DNA of 32,507 bases from Chloroflexota bacterium (GTDB lineage: Bacteria > Chloroflexota > Dehalococcoidia > UBA2247 > RBG-13-53-26). Shown here piece by piece: positions 15,572-24,358 of this stretch. The stretch lies in assembly GCA_016876035.1 (NCBI GenBank), contig VGOE01000023.1, forward strand, positions 1-32,507, written 5' to 3'. Both the position numbers and the translations under genes were made by a program. How positions within the stretch are numbered: position 1 is the first letter of the stretch; each line of letters starts with the position of its first letter. A model generated the notes under the pieces. That model saw only the letters and a program-made list of their open reading frames with translations. It ran no database searches and was not told the DNA's origin.

Positions 15572-16300
15572 TTATTTGCAGTTAGGGCAGGTATCGAAGA
15601 AGTCTTCAGGAAGGTTCGACTTCTTCCTGATGTATTCCAGTTGCTTTTCCGGTGCGAAGTAGTTCCCGCACACTTTGCATTTCTTAAGCTTGAAGTCTAC
15701 CTTCCAGTTGTGTATCGTCCGGATGTCGCCCTTGTCTTCCATCTTGATGCACTTGGTAGGGCAGATGAAGACACAGGAGCCGCAACCTATGCAATCGGGG
15801 GCTGTCTCCAGAAAAGGTGCGGCCACCTCGCGATTGACTCCCCGGTTAACCAGGCTGATGGCGCTGGTGCCCACTACTTCTCGACAGGCGCGAACACACA
15901 GCCCACAGAGAATGCATTCGTTTTTCTCCAGATACTCTGGCTTAAACGATGGTTTCTCCACCCCCATCTTTCGCGCCAGATCCTCTATCACCTTTACCCC
16001 TGAGCACCTCGCCAGCAGTAGCTCCATGAGCATCTTGCGGTTGGCCATTACCCTTTCGGAGGCGGTATTGATCACCAGGCCTTCCTCAATGGGGTACAGG
16101 CATGAGGTCACCAGTCTGGTGTGACCGTTCTTGCTAATCTCCACCAGACAAAGGCGACAAGCCCCATAAGGCTCGACTCCCTCATTGTAGCAGAGGGTAG
16201 GTATGTCAATACCATTATCCCTGGCTACCTCCAGGATAGTTTGCCCTTGTTCAGCCTGCAGCTTGCGCCCATCGATGGTTAAGTTGACCAGGTCTTTCAT
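15572..16300 (-). CDS. NuoG/HoxU-like iron-sulfur subunit
   Basis: 242 residues. An N-terminal plant-type [2Fe-2S] domain uses C37, C48, C51 and C67. The His/Cys [4Fe-4S] motif normally found near residue 95-110 is absent; the segment reads L-L-L-A-R-C-S-G instead. Two [4Fe-4S] ferredoxin motifs follow: C129/C132/C135/C139 and C170/C173/C176/C180. The C-terminus adds C208/C211 and C238/C241, a rubredoxin-like or zinc ribbon. It resembles the electron-wire subunit of NAD-linked hydrogenases and formate dehydrogenases but has no H-cluster or molybdopterin domain. It overlaps the nuoF-like gene by 4 nt and is last in the por operon. Confidence 0.85.
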   Translation of the reverse strand: MKDLVNLTIDGRKLQAEQGQTILEVARDNGIDIPTLCYNEGVEPYGACRLCLVEISKNGHTRLVTSCLYPIEEGLVINTASERVMANRKMLMELLLARCSGVKVIEDLARKMGVEKPSFKPEYLEKNECILCGLCVRACREVVGTSAISLVNRGVNREVAAPFLETAPDCIGCGSCVFICPTKCIKMEDKGDIRTIHNWKVDFKLKKCKVCGNYFAPEKQLEYIRKKSNLPEDFFDTCPNCK

Positions 16301-18153
16301 TTCACTCCCACCGCTCCCATTTTGCAGATATCATAGCAAGTCCCGCACTTGATGCACTTCTCCTGGTTCAAGATGACCGGCTTCTTCTTTGCCACAAAGG
16401 TGATGGCCTCCGTGGGGCATGGCTTAACGCACAGACCGCAGCCCGGGCATTTCTCGTCAATGATGAAGTAGGTGATTAGCGCCTTACATACTCCCGCAGG
16501 GCAGCGTCCCTCTCTTATGTGTGCCTCATACTCCTCCCTAAAGTAGCGGATAGTGGTTAATACAGGGTTAGCCGCCGTACTTCCCAAAGCGCATAGGGAA
16601 CTGTCTCTGAGTGTGGCGCACAGCCGTTCGAGTAGGTCAATGTCCTCCTGTCTCCCTTTTCCTTTGGTGATGTCGGTCAGGATCTCCAGCATCCGCTTCA
16701 GCCCTTCGCGGCAGGGAAGACATTTGCCACAGGATTCCTCTTGCAGGAATCCCACGAAATACTTGGCCAAATCCACCATACAGGTTCTCTCATCCGTCAC
16801 AATCATGCCGCCTGAGCCCATCATCGAGCCAGCGCGAGTCAGTTCATCAAAGTCTACTGGCAGGTCAAGCAGACTCTCAGGGATAACCCCTCCTGAAGGA
16901 CCACCGGTTTGCACAGCTTTGAATTTCTTGCCGCCTTGGATACCACCGCCGATGTCATATACTATTTCTCTCAAGGTCATGCCCATAGGGACTTCCACCA
17001 GACCAGTATTATTGACCTTGCCCACCAGGGAGAAGATCTTTGTCCCCTTACTTCCTTCAGTGCCAATTCTGTTGAACCAGTCGGCGCCTTTGAGAATTAT
17101 GAGCGGGATGTTCGCCCAGGTCTCAACGTTATTCAAGTTGGAGGGTCGATCATAAAGCCCTTTTTCCGAGGTGTGGACATATTTGGCCCTGGGCTCTCCC
17201 ACTTTGCCCTCCAGGGATGCCATCAGGGCTGTGGATTCTCCGCAGACAAACGCCCCACCCCCCCTGCTCACCTTAACCCTGAAGTCGAAGCCGCTTCCCA
17301 AGATGTTTTCTCCCAGGAAACCGTATTCCTCGGCCTGCTTGAGGGCTATGGTCACGTTATTCACTGCCAGAGGGTACTCGTTACGAACGTATACGTATCC
17401 CAAACTCGACCCAATGGCATAGGCCCCAATTATCATGCCTTCCAAGATACTGTGAGGGTTGCCTTCCATGAGGCTTCTGTCCATATAAGCACCTGGATCA
17501 CCCTCATCGCAATTGCAGATGACGTATTTGATATCGCCTTCCGCTCGCCGCGTGGACTCCCACTTACTCCCAGTGGGGAATCCACCGCCTCCCCGCCCTC
17601 GCAATCCAGACCTCTTGACCTCCTCAATTATCTCTTCCGGCGACATATGGAATAAGGCCTTGCTCAGAGCCGCATATCCACCGATGGCAAGATAATCCTC
17701 GATCGAACTGGGGTCAATCTTATTGTTATTGCCAAAAAGGAGGCGCTGCTGTCTCTTATAGAAAGGTATATCATCTTCTTTTGCGAACCGCTCACCCGTA
17801 TTCGGATCAGTGTATAGCAGCCTGTCAAGAACCTTTCCTTTCATGATAGTCTCTGAGACCACCTCAGGGACGTCCTCTATCTTTACCCGCTGGTAGAATA
17901 TCTTTTGAGGGTACAATACCATCAGTGGGCCACGTTCACAGAAACCATGGCACCCCGTTACCTTCAGTTCAACCTGGCCAGTGAGACCCTGCTGCTCTAT
18001 CTCCTCCTTGATAGCATCGGCCACATCTTCGCTTCTGTAAGCATGACACCCGGTGCCAGCACAGATCGAGATCAGAGGTTGTTGGGGGTTGCGTTTGGCC
18101 AGAATCCTGATCCGCAACTCCTCTAGGGCAGCCGCTGATCTCAACTTATCCAT
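16297..18153 (-). CDS. NuoF/HydB-like flavoprotein subunit, NADH-binding
   Basis: 618 residues from ATG 18153 (in-frame GTG 18177 adds 8). The N-terminal thioredoxin-like [2Fe-2S] domain has C31, C36, C68 and C72. The central NuoF domain shows the FMN/NADH-binding G-L-R-G-R-G-G-G-G-F-P-T-G-S-K-W and the C-G-E-S-T-A-L segment, followed by the cluster motif E-S-C-G-K-C-L-P-C-R-E-G. Two [4Fe-4S] ferredoxin motifs form the C-terminus (C-P-G-C-G-L-C-V-K-P-C and C-I-K-C-G-T-C-Y-D-I-C). This domain order is that of the flavin subunit of electron-bifurcating or NAD-dependent hydrogenases (HydB/HndC). ATG 18153 lies in an 8-nt overlap with the nuoE-like gene. Confidence 0.92.
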   Translation of the reverse strand: MDKLRSAAALEELRIRILAKRNPQQPLISICAGTGCHAYRSEDVADAIKEEIEQQGLTGQVELKVTGCHGFCERGPLMVLYPQKIFYQRVKIEDVPEVVSETIMKGKVLDRLLYTDPNTGERFAKEDDIPFYKRQQRLLFGNNNKIDPSSIEDYLAIGGYAALSKALFHMSPEEIIEEVKRSGLRGRGGGGFPTGSKWESTRRAEGDIKYVICNCDEGDPGAYMDRSLMEGNPHSILEGMIIGAYAIGSSLGYVYVRNEYPLAVNNVTIALKQAEEYGFLGENILGSGFDFRVKVSRGGGAFVCGESTALMASLEGKVGEPRAKYVHTSEKGLYDRPSNLNNVETWANIPLIILKGADWFNRIGTEGSKGTKIFSLVGKVNNTGLVEVPMGMTLREIVYDIGGGIQGGKKFKAVQTGGPSGGVIPESLLDLPVDFDELTRAGSMMGSGGMIVTDERTCMVDLAKYFVGFLQEESCGKCLPCREGLKRMLEILTDITKGKGRQEDIDLLERLCATLRDSSLCALGSTAANPVLTTIRYFREEYEAHIREGRCPAGVCKALITYFIIDEKCPGCGLCVKPCPTEAITFVAKKKPVILNQEKCIKCGTCYDICKMGAVGVK

Positions 18154-18622
18154 GGTTGTCGTCTTGTGATACTTCACTGTATTGCTTCAGGGTTTTCTTC
18201 GCCTTCACGGGACTCATCTGTCCATGGTATTGACCGTCCATGACCACAATAGGCCCCAAGGCACATGCCCCGAGGCAGTTCACAGTCTCTAGAGTGAACT
18301 GCATATCTTCCGTCGTTTTGCCCGGCTCAACGCCCAGTTGTCTTCCTAACTCATCAAGTACTGCAGGCGCACCTCTTACGTGGCAGGCGGTGCCTAGACA
18401 AACAGTGACCACATGCTTCCCCCGCGGCGTCAGGCTGAAGGCCCTAAAGAAACTGGCCACGCTGTATACCTGACTCAAGGGGATGTGCAGAACCCGACTG
18501 ACCTCCTCTAACGTTTCCTTTGGCAGGTAACAATACTCTGCCTGAACATCTTGCAGTATGGAGACAAGCTGTCCCTTATCGCCTCCGTACTTATCCACTA
18601 TTGCCTGAATGGTCGCTGCCAC
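18146..18622 (-). CDS. NuoE/HydC-like [2Fe-2S] subunit
   Basis: 158 residues. The helical N-terminal part (L-Q-D-V-Q-A-E-Y-C-Y-L-P) and the thioredoxin-like domain with C75, C80, C116 and C120 as [2Fe-2S] ligands match the 24-kDa subunit of complex I and HydC/HoxE. It pairs with the flavoprotein encoded next in the operon. It directly follows porB, with its start adjacent to the porB stop, so diaphorase and PFOR genes are one transcription unit. Confidence 0.92.
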   Translation of the reverse strand: MAATIQAIVDKYGGDKGQLVSILQDVQAEYCYLPKETLEEVSRVLHIPLSQVYSVASFFRAFSLTPRGKHVVTVCLGTACHVRGAPAVLDELGRQLGVEPGKTTEDMQFTLETVNCLGACALGPIVVMDGQYHGQMSPVKAKKTLKQYSEVSQDDNHG

Positions 18623-19543
18623 CTATGCCTCCAACTTCTTTTTCAACTTTTCGTATTCCCGTTTAACCCCTTCCTGTATCCGGTCAATTTCCTCCTCAGG
18701 AAGGTGTCGAAACCTCCCTTGCAGCTTCAGATAATCTCGGACCGGTCGCAGCTTAGGGAAGTCCATGCTTAGCTTGTATTTGCCGTTTTCTACCTCATAG
18801 AGAGGGAATACCCCCGTCTCTACAGCTAAGCGTCCCATCCTGATAGTCAAGTCGGTTGGGTGACGCCAGCCAGTAGGGCACACCGATAGGATATGCAGGT
18901 AGGTTGGCCCGTGGATGGACGCTGCCTTGCTCACTTTATCAATCAAATCGAAGGGATAGCTCGGGCAAGCTGTAGCCACATAAGGGATGTCATGGGCTAC
19001 GGCAATGGCCGCCATATTCTTCTTCCAGGTGGTTTGCCCGATGCTGAGTTTTCCGGCAGGAGAGGTGGTGGTGGATGCGCCGAAGGGGGTAGCACTGGAG
19101 CGCTGAATGCCGGTGTTCATGTAGGCTTCGTTGTCGAAGCAGACGTACAGGAAATCGTGCCCCCGTTCCCAGGCTCCTGACAGGGCCTGGATACCTATGT
19201 CGCTCGTCGCCCCATCACCCCCCATGGCTACCACCTTGGGCTTCGCGGTCGCCTTGCCTTTCCTTTCCAGTATCTTCAACGCCCGCTCGATACCCGAGGC
19301 AACGGCAGCAGCATTCTCGAAGAGGGTGTGTATCCAGGGGACCCGCCATGAGGTAGTGGGGTACGGCGAAGACACTATCTCCATGCACCCCGTTGCATTG
19401 GAGATGATCACGTCTCTGCCCAGTGTCTTGGTCACCAGCCTCAGAGCCAGTGCTTCTCCACAGCCGATGCAAGCGCGGTGACCGGGGATGAAAAAGTCCT
19501 TCTGGGGCAGAAGCCGCGGCACATATATGGCAAAGTTTTCCAC
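18623..19543 (-). CDS. porB: Pyruvate:ferredoxin oxidoreductase, beta subunit
   Basis: 306 residues. This is the thiamine-diphosphate subunit of the four-subunit enzyme that oxidises pyruvate to acetyl-CoA and CO2 with ferredoxin, or runs in reverse for carbon fixation. The TPP motif is G-G-D-G-A-T-S-D-I-G (108-117) followed by D-N-E-A-Y-M-N-T-G. Cluster cysteines C25 and C28 (C-I-G-C-G-E), C53 and a late Cys (S-V-C-P-T-G-W) bind the [4Fe-4S] centre. GTG start with AGGT 5 nt upstream; 3 nt after porA. Confidence 0.94.
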   Translation of the reverse strand: MENFAIYVPRLLPQKDFFIPGHRACIGCGEALALRLVTKTLGRDVIISNATGCMEIVSSPYPTTSWRVPWIHTLFENAAAVASGIERALKILERKGKATAKPKVVAMGGDGATSDIGIQALSGAWERGHDFLYVCFDNEAYMNTGIQRSSATPFGASTTTSPAGKLSIGQTTWKKNMAAIAVAHDIPYVATACPSYPFDLIDKVSKAASIHGPTYLHILSVCPTGWRHPTDLTIRMGRLAVETGVFPLYEVENGKYKLSMDFPKLRPVRDYLKLQGRFRHLPEEEIDRIQEGVKREYEKLKKKLEA

Positions 19544-19546
19544 TTT

Positions 19547-20716
19547 CTACCTGACTCCAATCATCTGCGTCTCTTCCTCTCCACCCCTGGCGACCGCTTC
19601 CCGCCCTCTCGCCACCATTTCCCTGAACTGCTCCACCGAAATGTCCCTGCCACCCAGCCCCCCGATGAACCCAACTACCTTCGGTCTCTTTTCCAGGGAA
19701 TACAAGGCGGCCTTCACCTCAGAGCACAGGGGGCCTGGCGGCCCTCCGAAGGAAATACACCTATCCAGAACGATTAGGATTTCGGCGTTCCCAACTGCTT
19801 GGCGCAGCTCCTCAAAGGGGAAAGGACGCCAGAGTCGCAACCTTATCAGTCCTACTTTCTCACCCCGCTGTCGCAACTCGTCCACTGCTACCATAGCGGT
19901 TTCACCGAAACTCCCCATCATTAGGAGTAACACCTTGGCATCTTCTGATTTGTACTGTTCCACCGGTTGGTAGTATCGCCCACTGATGTCGCCAAACTCT
20001 TTCCATGCCTGCAGAATGGCTGGTTTAGTTGACGCAAAGGCCTCGCTCTGAGATTTCTTCACCTCTGAGAATATAACGGGAACAGCAAAGGCTCCCAAGG
20101 TTGCTGGTCTGCCGGGGTCCAAAGAATAAGGACGGTGATATGGAGGCAAGAATTTATCAACCTGCTTCTTCTCCAGCAGAAACAGAGGTTCTACTACGTG
20201 AGACACGTGAAAGCCATCCATATGAACCATTACCGGGAAGAGGACATTGGGATCTTCCCCGATACGAAAGGCACATAGGGTGAGGTCAAAAGCCTGTTGC
20301 CCATTCTCGGCAAACATCTGAATCCAGCTACAGTCCCGAACTGCCATAGCATCGGAATGATCGCCCCATACACTCAGAGGCGCCGACAGCGCCCTGTTGG
20401 TCACAGCCATGACTATCGGCAGCCTCATGGAGGAAGCTATGTACACCACCTCGTGCATCAGCTCCAACCCCGGCCCCGCCGTGGCGGTGAAAGTCCTGAC
20501 CCCTGTGGCCGATGAGCCTAAACAGGCACTCATGGCAGAGTGCTCAGACTCTACTGGAATATACTCCGCATCCAGTTCACCGTTGGCCACCATCTCGGCC
20601 AGCCGTTCCACAATATGGGTTTGCGGGGTGATGGGATAGGCAGCAATCACCTCAGTATCAGCCAGCTTAACAGCCTCAGCTACCGCGTGAGCGCCCTCCA
20701 TTCCTATCATTTTCAC
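19547..20716 (-). CDS. porA: Pyruvate:ferredoxin oxidoreductase, alpha subunit
   Basis: 389 residues, the usual length. It starts with G-M-E-G-A-H-A-V-A-E-A-V and A-A-Y-P-I-T-P-Q-T (substrate-binding T/Q region), then V-E-S-E-H-S-A-M and T-A-T-A-G-P-G-L-E-L-M-H-E, the pyrimidine-side signatures of 2-oxoacid oxidoreductases. The second half contains the G-S-F-G-E-T-A transketolase C-terminal-like domain. The pyruvate assignment follows from the gamma/delta/alpha/beta layout; other short 2-oxoacids are not excluded. Confidence 0.94.
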   Translation of the reverse strand: MKMIGMEGAHAVAEAVKLADTEVIAAYPITPQTHIVERLAEMVANGELDAEYIPVESEHSAMSACLGSSATGVRTFTATAGPGLELMHEVVYIASSMRLPIVMAVTNRALSAPLSVWGDHSDAMAVRDCSWIQMFAENGQQAFDLTLCAFRIGEDPNVLFPVMVHMDGFHVSHVVEPLFLLEKKQVDKFLPPYHRPYSLDPGRPATLGAFAVPVIFSEVKKSQSEAFASTKPAILQAWKEFGDISGRYYQPVEQYKSEDAKVLLLMMGSFGETAMVAVDELRQRGEKVGLIRLRLWRPFPFEELRQAVGNAEILIVLDRCISFGGPPGPLCSEVKAALYSLEKRPKVVGFIGGLGGRDISVEQFREMVARGREAVARGGEEETQMIGVR

Positions 20717-20720
20717 GGCA

Positions 20721-21020
20721 TCATTCCTCTTCTGGCACCATCTTTATTGCCTGTGTCCAGCACTCCCTGGCACAGATCCCGCAACCTTTGCAATAGTAGG
20801 GGTCTGCCGCAAAGTATCCTTCATTGTTCTGGCGGATGCATCCCTCGGGGCAATAAATGTAGCAAATCCCGCATTTTATGCATCTTTCTTTGTTCAAAAC
20901 CGGTCTCTCCGATCTCCAGTCACCAGTCTTGTACTCAATGGCATTCCCTGCGTCGGTTATCACCGCACCAATATCTATGTCTCGCCAAGTCAGATCAGTT
21001 TCTTTGCGTTTAGCGCTCAA
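20721..21020 (-). CDS. porD: Pyruvate:ferredoxin oxidoreductase, delta (ferredoxin) subunit
   Basis: 99 residues with two [4Fe-4S] motifs in the C-terminal half: C-I-K-C-G-I-C-Y-I-Y-C-P and C-K-G-C-G-I-C-A-R-E-C-W. They transfer electrons from the beta-subunit centre to soluble ferredoxin. The N-terminal 40 residues match the PorD leader segment (T-W-R-D-I-D-I-G-A-V-I). It lies 4 nt upstream of porA and 11 nt downstream of porC. Confidence 0.93.
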   Translation of the reverse strand: MSAKRKETDLTWRDIDIGAVITDAGNAIEYKTGDWRSERPVLNKERCIKCGICYIYCPEGCIRQNNEGYFAADPYYCKGCGICARECWTQAIKMVPEEE

Positions 21021-21031
21021 GCCGCTCTCCT

Positions 21032-21583
21032 TCAGGCCATGACAGTCATCTCGAAGGCCTTCTTACACGCTTCCAGATTCCTGCCAGCCCTTTCTCCAAA
21101 ACGGTGCTTCAGAGGTTCCTCAAGCGAGCTGATTTCAACTACACTGGTTGCCTTGATTATTGCCCCCAGCATAGTCGTGTTCACAATAGGTACACCCAGG
21201 GTTTTGAGGGCAATAGTGGAGGCGTCAACTGTAGCCACAGACCACCTGTTTCCAAAGAGGGATTTTATTTGCTCTGGGGTCTTCTTGGTATTGACTATCA
21301 CTATGCCTTTTTCCTTCAAGCCGGAGCTTACATCCACAATGTTGAGCAAACCAGGATCGAGGACAACCACCGCGTCGGGCTGCCTGACCTCTGCCCTGAT
21401 CCTGATCGGCTTATTGTCTGTTCTCACAAAAGCCTGGACAGGCGCTCCTCTTCTCTCCGGGCCAAAGGTAGGGAAGGCCAGCGCATATTTACCTTCAGCA
21501 ATAGCGGCCAGGGCTAGCAACTCTGCTGAAGTGACCGCTCCCTGGCCGCCTCTACCGTGAAGTCTTAGCTCAAGCATTCTCAC
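21032..21583 (-). CDS. porC: Pyruvate:ferredoxin oxidoreductase, gamma subunit
   Basis: 183 residues with the family start L-R-L-H-G-R-G-G-Q-G-A-V-T-S-A-E-L-L-A and F-G-P-E-R-R-G-A-P-V-Q-A-F-V-R. This subunit completes the CoA-binding side of the heterotetramer. It is the first gene of the seven-gene leftward operon. The start is ATG 21583 with a weak GAGTGAGA upstream, which may indicate another leader feature in the divergent region. Confidence 0.93.
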   Translation of the reverse strand: MRMLELRLHGRGGQGAVTSAELLALAAIAEGKYALAFPTFGPERRGAPVQAFVRTDNKPIRIRAEVRQPDAVVVLDPGLLNIVDVSSGLKEKGIVIVNTKKTPEQIKSLFGNRWSVATVDASTIALKTLGVPIVNTTMLGAIIKATSVVEISSLEEPLKHRFGERAGRNLEACKKAFEMTVMA

Positions 21584-21887
21584 TCTATAATCTTATTATT
21601 GTAGTCGTCTAGTGGATTGTTTAGTATATTACCAGAACCAGGGACACCATGTCCACAACAAACCGACACAGAAGAAAATGACCAAGAATCCAGCCCAATT
21701 TGCTTCTGGTCTTCTGCCAGGACTCCAACGCTGAAGAGCTGTCTTTCAGTTATAGAATGGCGTAGTGTCATTGTTCGCTTCAGAAGTCAATCTGGGGTAT
21801 ATTTTCTTGCCAACAAATGCCCTGCCATATTACACTATGACCAGAGTCGAACCGAGGCCCAAGTATTCAAATTCAAGGAGAGCTTGT
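21584..21887. promoter_or_regulatory. Divergent control region between por and hydrogenase operons
   Basis: About 300 bp from which both metabolic operons must be transcribed in opposite directions. It is more AT-rich than the flanking genes. Candidate -10-like boxes occur on both strands (for example TACAAT read leftward near 21600-21610 and TATATT read rightward near 21798), but none pairs with a convincing -35 at proper spacing, so I assign no exact promoter. A redox or substrate regulator could act here on both operons. Confidence 0.4.
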
Positions 21888-22781
21888 ATGGTTGAAAGAG
21901 GCAAAGGAGGCACTGTGGAGTACCCTCTCATCTGGTTCGCAGCCAGTGCTTGCACTGGCTGCTCTGTCTCTGTACTCAATTCAGTCAGCCCGACCATCAA
22001 GAACGTCCTGATTGACGAAGTGGTGCCTGGAAAGCATATCAATTTAAGGTATCACGCCACCGTCATGGCAGGACAGGGCGACGCCGTAATTGAGGAAATG
22101 GAACACACTGCAAGAAGCAAGAAGGGCGGTTACATCTTGGTGGTGGAAGGTGCTATACCCACGGCGGCTGAAGGCGCGTATGGTACTATGGGTGAAAATG
22201 GAGGAAAGCCTATTCCCATGGCTTCGCGGCTGGAACACGTGGCTGGGAATGCTCTGGCGATCATCGCCTTGGGCACCTGCGCTTCCTTCGGGGGCATCGC
22301 TGCCGGGGCACCTAATCCCAGCGGCTGCATCAGCGTGGACCAATTTCTAAAGCAGCACCGCATCAACGTGCCCCTAATAAACATTCCTGGTTGCGCACCA
22401 CACCCCGACTGGTTCGTGGGCACCGTGGCTGCTATCCTGCTCAAGGGCCTGCCGAAACCGGAGGAACTGGATGAACACAAGAGGCCCAAAGCCTTCTATG
22501 GCAAGCTGATCCACGAAAATTGTCCTCGACGGGCCTACTTTGAAGAAGGGAAATTCGCCAGAAAGTTTGGGGGTCCCGGATGCCTGAATGAGCTAGGCTG
22601 CAAAGGTCCCGTGACCTATGCTGACTGCCCTCTGAGGCTCTGGAACCACAGCACAAACTGGTGCATTGGCTCTGGGGGCTCCTGTATTGGCTGCGTGGAA
22701 CCGGGCTTTCCTGATCTGCTGGCACCCTTCTATCAGAAACTAAGCGACGACGCTCTGCCAGCAGTTGGAAAGGGACAGTAA
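21888..22781 (+). CDS. [NiFe] hydrogenase small subunit, cytosolic
   Basis: 297 residues from ATG 21888, with AAGGAG (21875-21880) 7 nt upstream; the same frame stays open further 5' but has no second site and no twin-arginine signal. Proximal cluster ligands are C22, C25, C131 and C169. Distal cluster ligands are H209, C212, C232 and C238. The medial cluster has four Cys, C247, C259, C266 and C269; C259 stands where standard group 1 enzymes have Pro, so a [4Fe-4S] rather than [3Fe-4S] centre is expected. The absence of a Tat signal and of a cytochrome b gene suggests a soluble cytosolic enzyme. The exact hydrogenase group is not resolved. Confidence 0.92.
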   Translation: MVERGKGGTVEYPLIWFAASACTGCSVSVLNSVSPTIKNVLIDEVVPGKHINLRYHATVMAGQGDAVIEEMEHTARSKKGGYILVVEGAIPTAAEGAYGTMGENGGKPIPMASRLEHVAGNALAIIALGTCASFGGIAAGAPNPSGCISVDQFLKQHRINVPLINIPGCAPHPDWFVGTVAAILLKGLPKPEELDEHKRPKAFYGKLIHENCPRRAYFEEGKFARKFGGPGCLNELGCKGPVTYADCPLRLWNHSTNWCIGSGGSCIGCVEPGFPDLLAPFYQKLSDDALPAVGKGQ

Positions 22782-22798
22782 AAGGGAGGTCATGATCA

Positions 22799-24358
22799 GT
22801 GGGTAAGATTATTATTGAGCCGGTAACCCGGATTGAAGGACATCTCAAGATCGAAGCAGTGGTAGAGAACGGAAAGGTGAAGGATGCCAGAAGCTCTGGC
22901 ATGATGTTCAGGGGGTTGGAGATTATTCTGCAGGGCAGAGACCCCCGTGATGCACAACGCTACACCCAGCGCATCTGCGGGGTGTGCCCCACCAGCCACT
23001 CCACAGCAGCTACCCTTAACCTGGACAGCGCCTTCGGGATCTCTGACAAGATTCCTGACAATGGCCGAATTATGCGTAACCTCATTCTGGGCGCAGCTCA
23101 CATCGCTGATCACATATTGCACTTCTATCACTTGGCCGCTTTAGATTATGTCGACATCACGGCGGTGGCCAAATACGACGGCAACGACCCCGTTCTGAAT
23201 TCGGTGAAAGCCTTTGCGGAACGAGGTGAACTGGGACCGTTCGTCCCGCGATATGAAGGCGACTACCGCCTATCAAAGGCAGCTAATATTGAAGCGCTGG
23301 CCCACTATGTCAAAGCTCTGGAGATGAGACGCAAAGGCCAGGAGTTGACTACCATTTTTGGCGGCAAGCTGCCCCACGATAGTGTCATCGTGCCCGGGGG
23401 CGTCGCTGAGGTCCCCACGGTAGACAAGATTGCCTCCTTCCTGTGGCAGCTAAATGAACTGCGCGACTTCATCAACAACGTCTACCTTCCCGATGTCATG
23501 ATGGTGGCCGAGGCCTATAGCGACTACTTTGGGATCGGCGCTGGCTGTGGCAACCTGCTTTCCTATGGCAGCTTCGACCTGGATGGCAAGAGCCCCGACC
23601 TTGCCCGCAGGGAAAGATTTATGAAGCAGGGAACAGTCTCTGCTGACCTCAAGCTGGGTCAATTGGATACCCAGAAAATAATGGAATACGTCAAATACTC
23701 CTGGTACGAGGACTCGACTTCGAGGAAACATCCCGCCAGCGGTGAGACCCGCCCTGATCTGAAAAAGAAAGCAGGCTACTCCTGGATAAAGGCACCGCGG
23801 TACGATGGCAAGGTATACGAGGTAGGCCCGCTGGCCCGAGTAGCGGTTACCTATGCCAGTGGCAATCCCACAGTGAAAGCCCTGGTGGACTCCACGCTAT
23901 CACGGTTTAAGGCGTCGCCAAAGGCCCTATTCTCTGTGCTGGGCCGCCACGCCGCCAGAGCGCTTTACACCAAGGCATTAGCTGACTCAATGCCTGCCTG
24001 GTTGTTGCAGCTCAAGCCGGGTGAACCCGCTTACATTGACTACCAGATCCCAGAGCAAAGCACGGGCATGGGTCTGATAGACGGGGCCAGGGGGGCACTG
24101 GGGCATTGGGTAGAGATAAAGGACAAGAAGATCGCCAACTACCAGTGTGTTGTTCCCTCTACCTGGAACCTCTCTCCGCGGGACGACAATGAGCAACCTG
24201 GGCCGGTAGAACAGGCCATTATCGGCACGAAGGTCAAGGACGAAAACAACCCCTTTGAGATCGTGCGTATTGTCCGCTCCTTTGACCCGTGCATTGCCTG
24301 CGCTGTTCATCTGATAACACCTAAGGGAAGCGAACTTGGCCGATTCAGAGTGTCGTAG
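22799..24358 (+). CDS. [NiFe] hydrogenase large (catalytic) subunit
   Basis: 519 residues. The Ni-Fe ligands are C60/C63 in R-I-C-G-V-C-P-T-S-H and C498/C501 in D-P-C-I-A-C-A-V-H504. The 15 residues after H504 form the C-terminal peptide normally removed by a maturation endopeptidase after cofactor insertion; the protease gene follows directly. GTG 22799 has GGGAGGT upstream. It catalyses H2 oxidation or proton reduction. No redox partner subunit (HdrA, MvhD, cytochrome b) is encoded in this operon; the nearest candidates are the divergent NuoEFG-like proteins or MetV/MetF. Confidence 0.95.
   Translation: MGKIIIEPVTRIEGHLKIEAVVENGKVKDARSSGMMFRGLEIILQGRDPRDAQRYTQRICGVCPTSHSTAATLNLDSAFGISDKIPDNGRIMRNLILGAAHIADHILHFYHLAALDYVDITAVAKYDGNDPVLNSVKAFAERGELGPFVPRYEGDYRLSKAANIEALAHYVKALEMRRKGQELTTIFGGKLPHDSVIVPGGVAEVPTVDKIASFLWQLNELRDFINNVYLPDVMMVAEAYSDYFGIGAGCGNLLSYGSFDLDGKSPDLARRERFMKQGTVSADLKLGQLDTQKIMEYVKYSWYEDSTSRKHPASGETRPDLKKKAGYSWIKAPRYDGKVYEVGPLARVAVTYASGNPTVKALVDSTLSRFKASPKALFSVLGRHAARALYTKALADSMPAWLLQLKPGEPAYIDYQIPEQSTGMGLIDGARGALGHWVEIKDKKIANYQCVVPSTWNLSPRDDNEQPGPVEQAIIGTKVKDENNPFEIVRIVRSFDPCIACAVHLITPKGSELGRFRVS

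Noticed and set aside
16909-17655. 248-codon plus-strand frame opposite the nuoF-like gene
   Set aside because: Antisense of conserved NuoF coding sequence; no recognisable domain or start signal.
21765-21887. N-terminal extension of the hydrogenase small subunit
   Set aside because: No ribosome binding site at 21765, no twin-arginine or hydrophobic signal, and a strong site favours ATG 21888.
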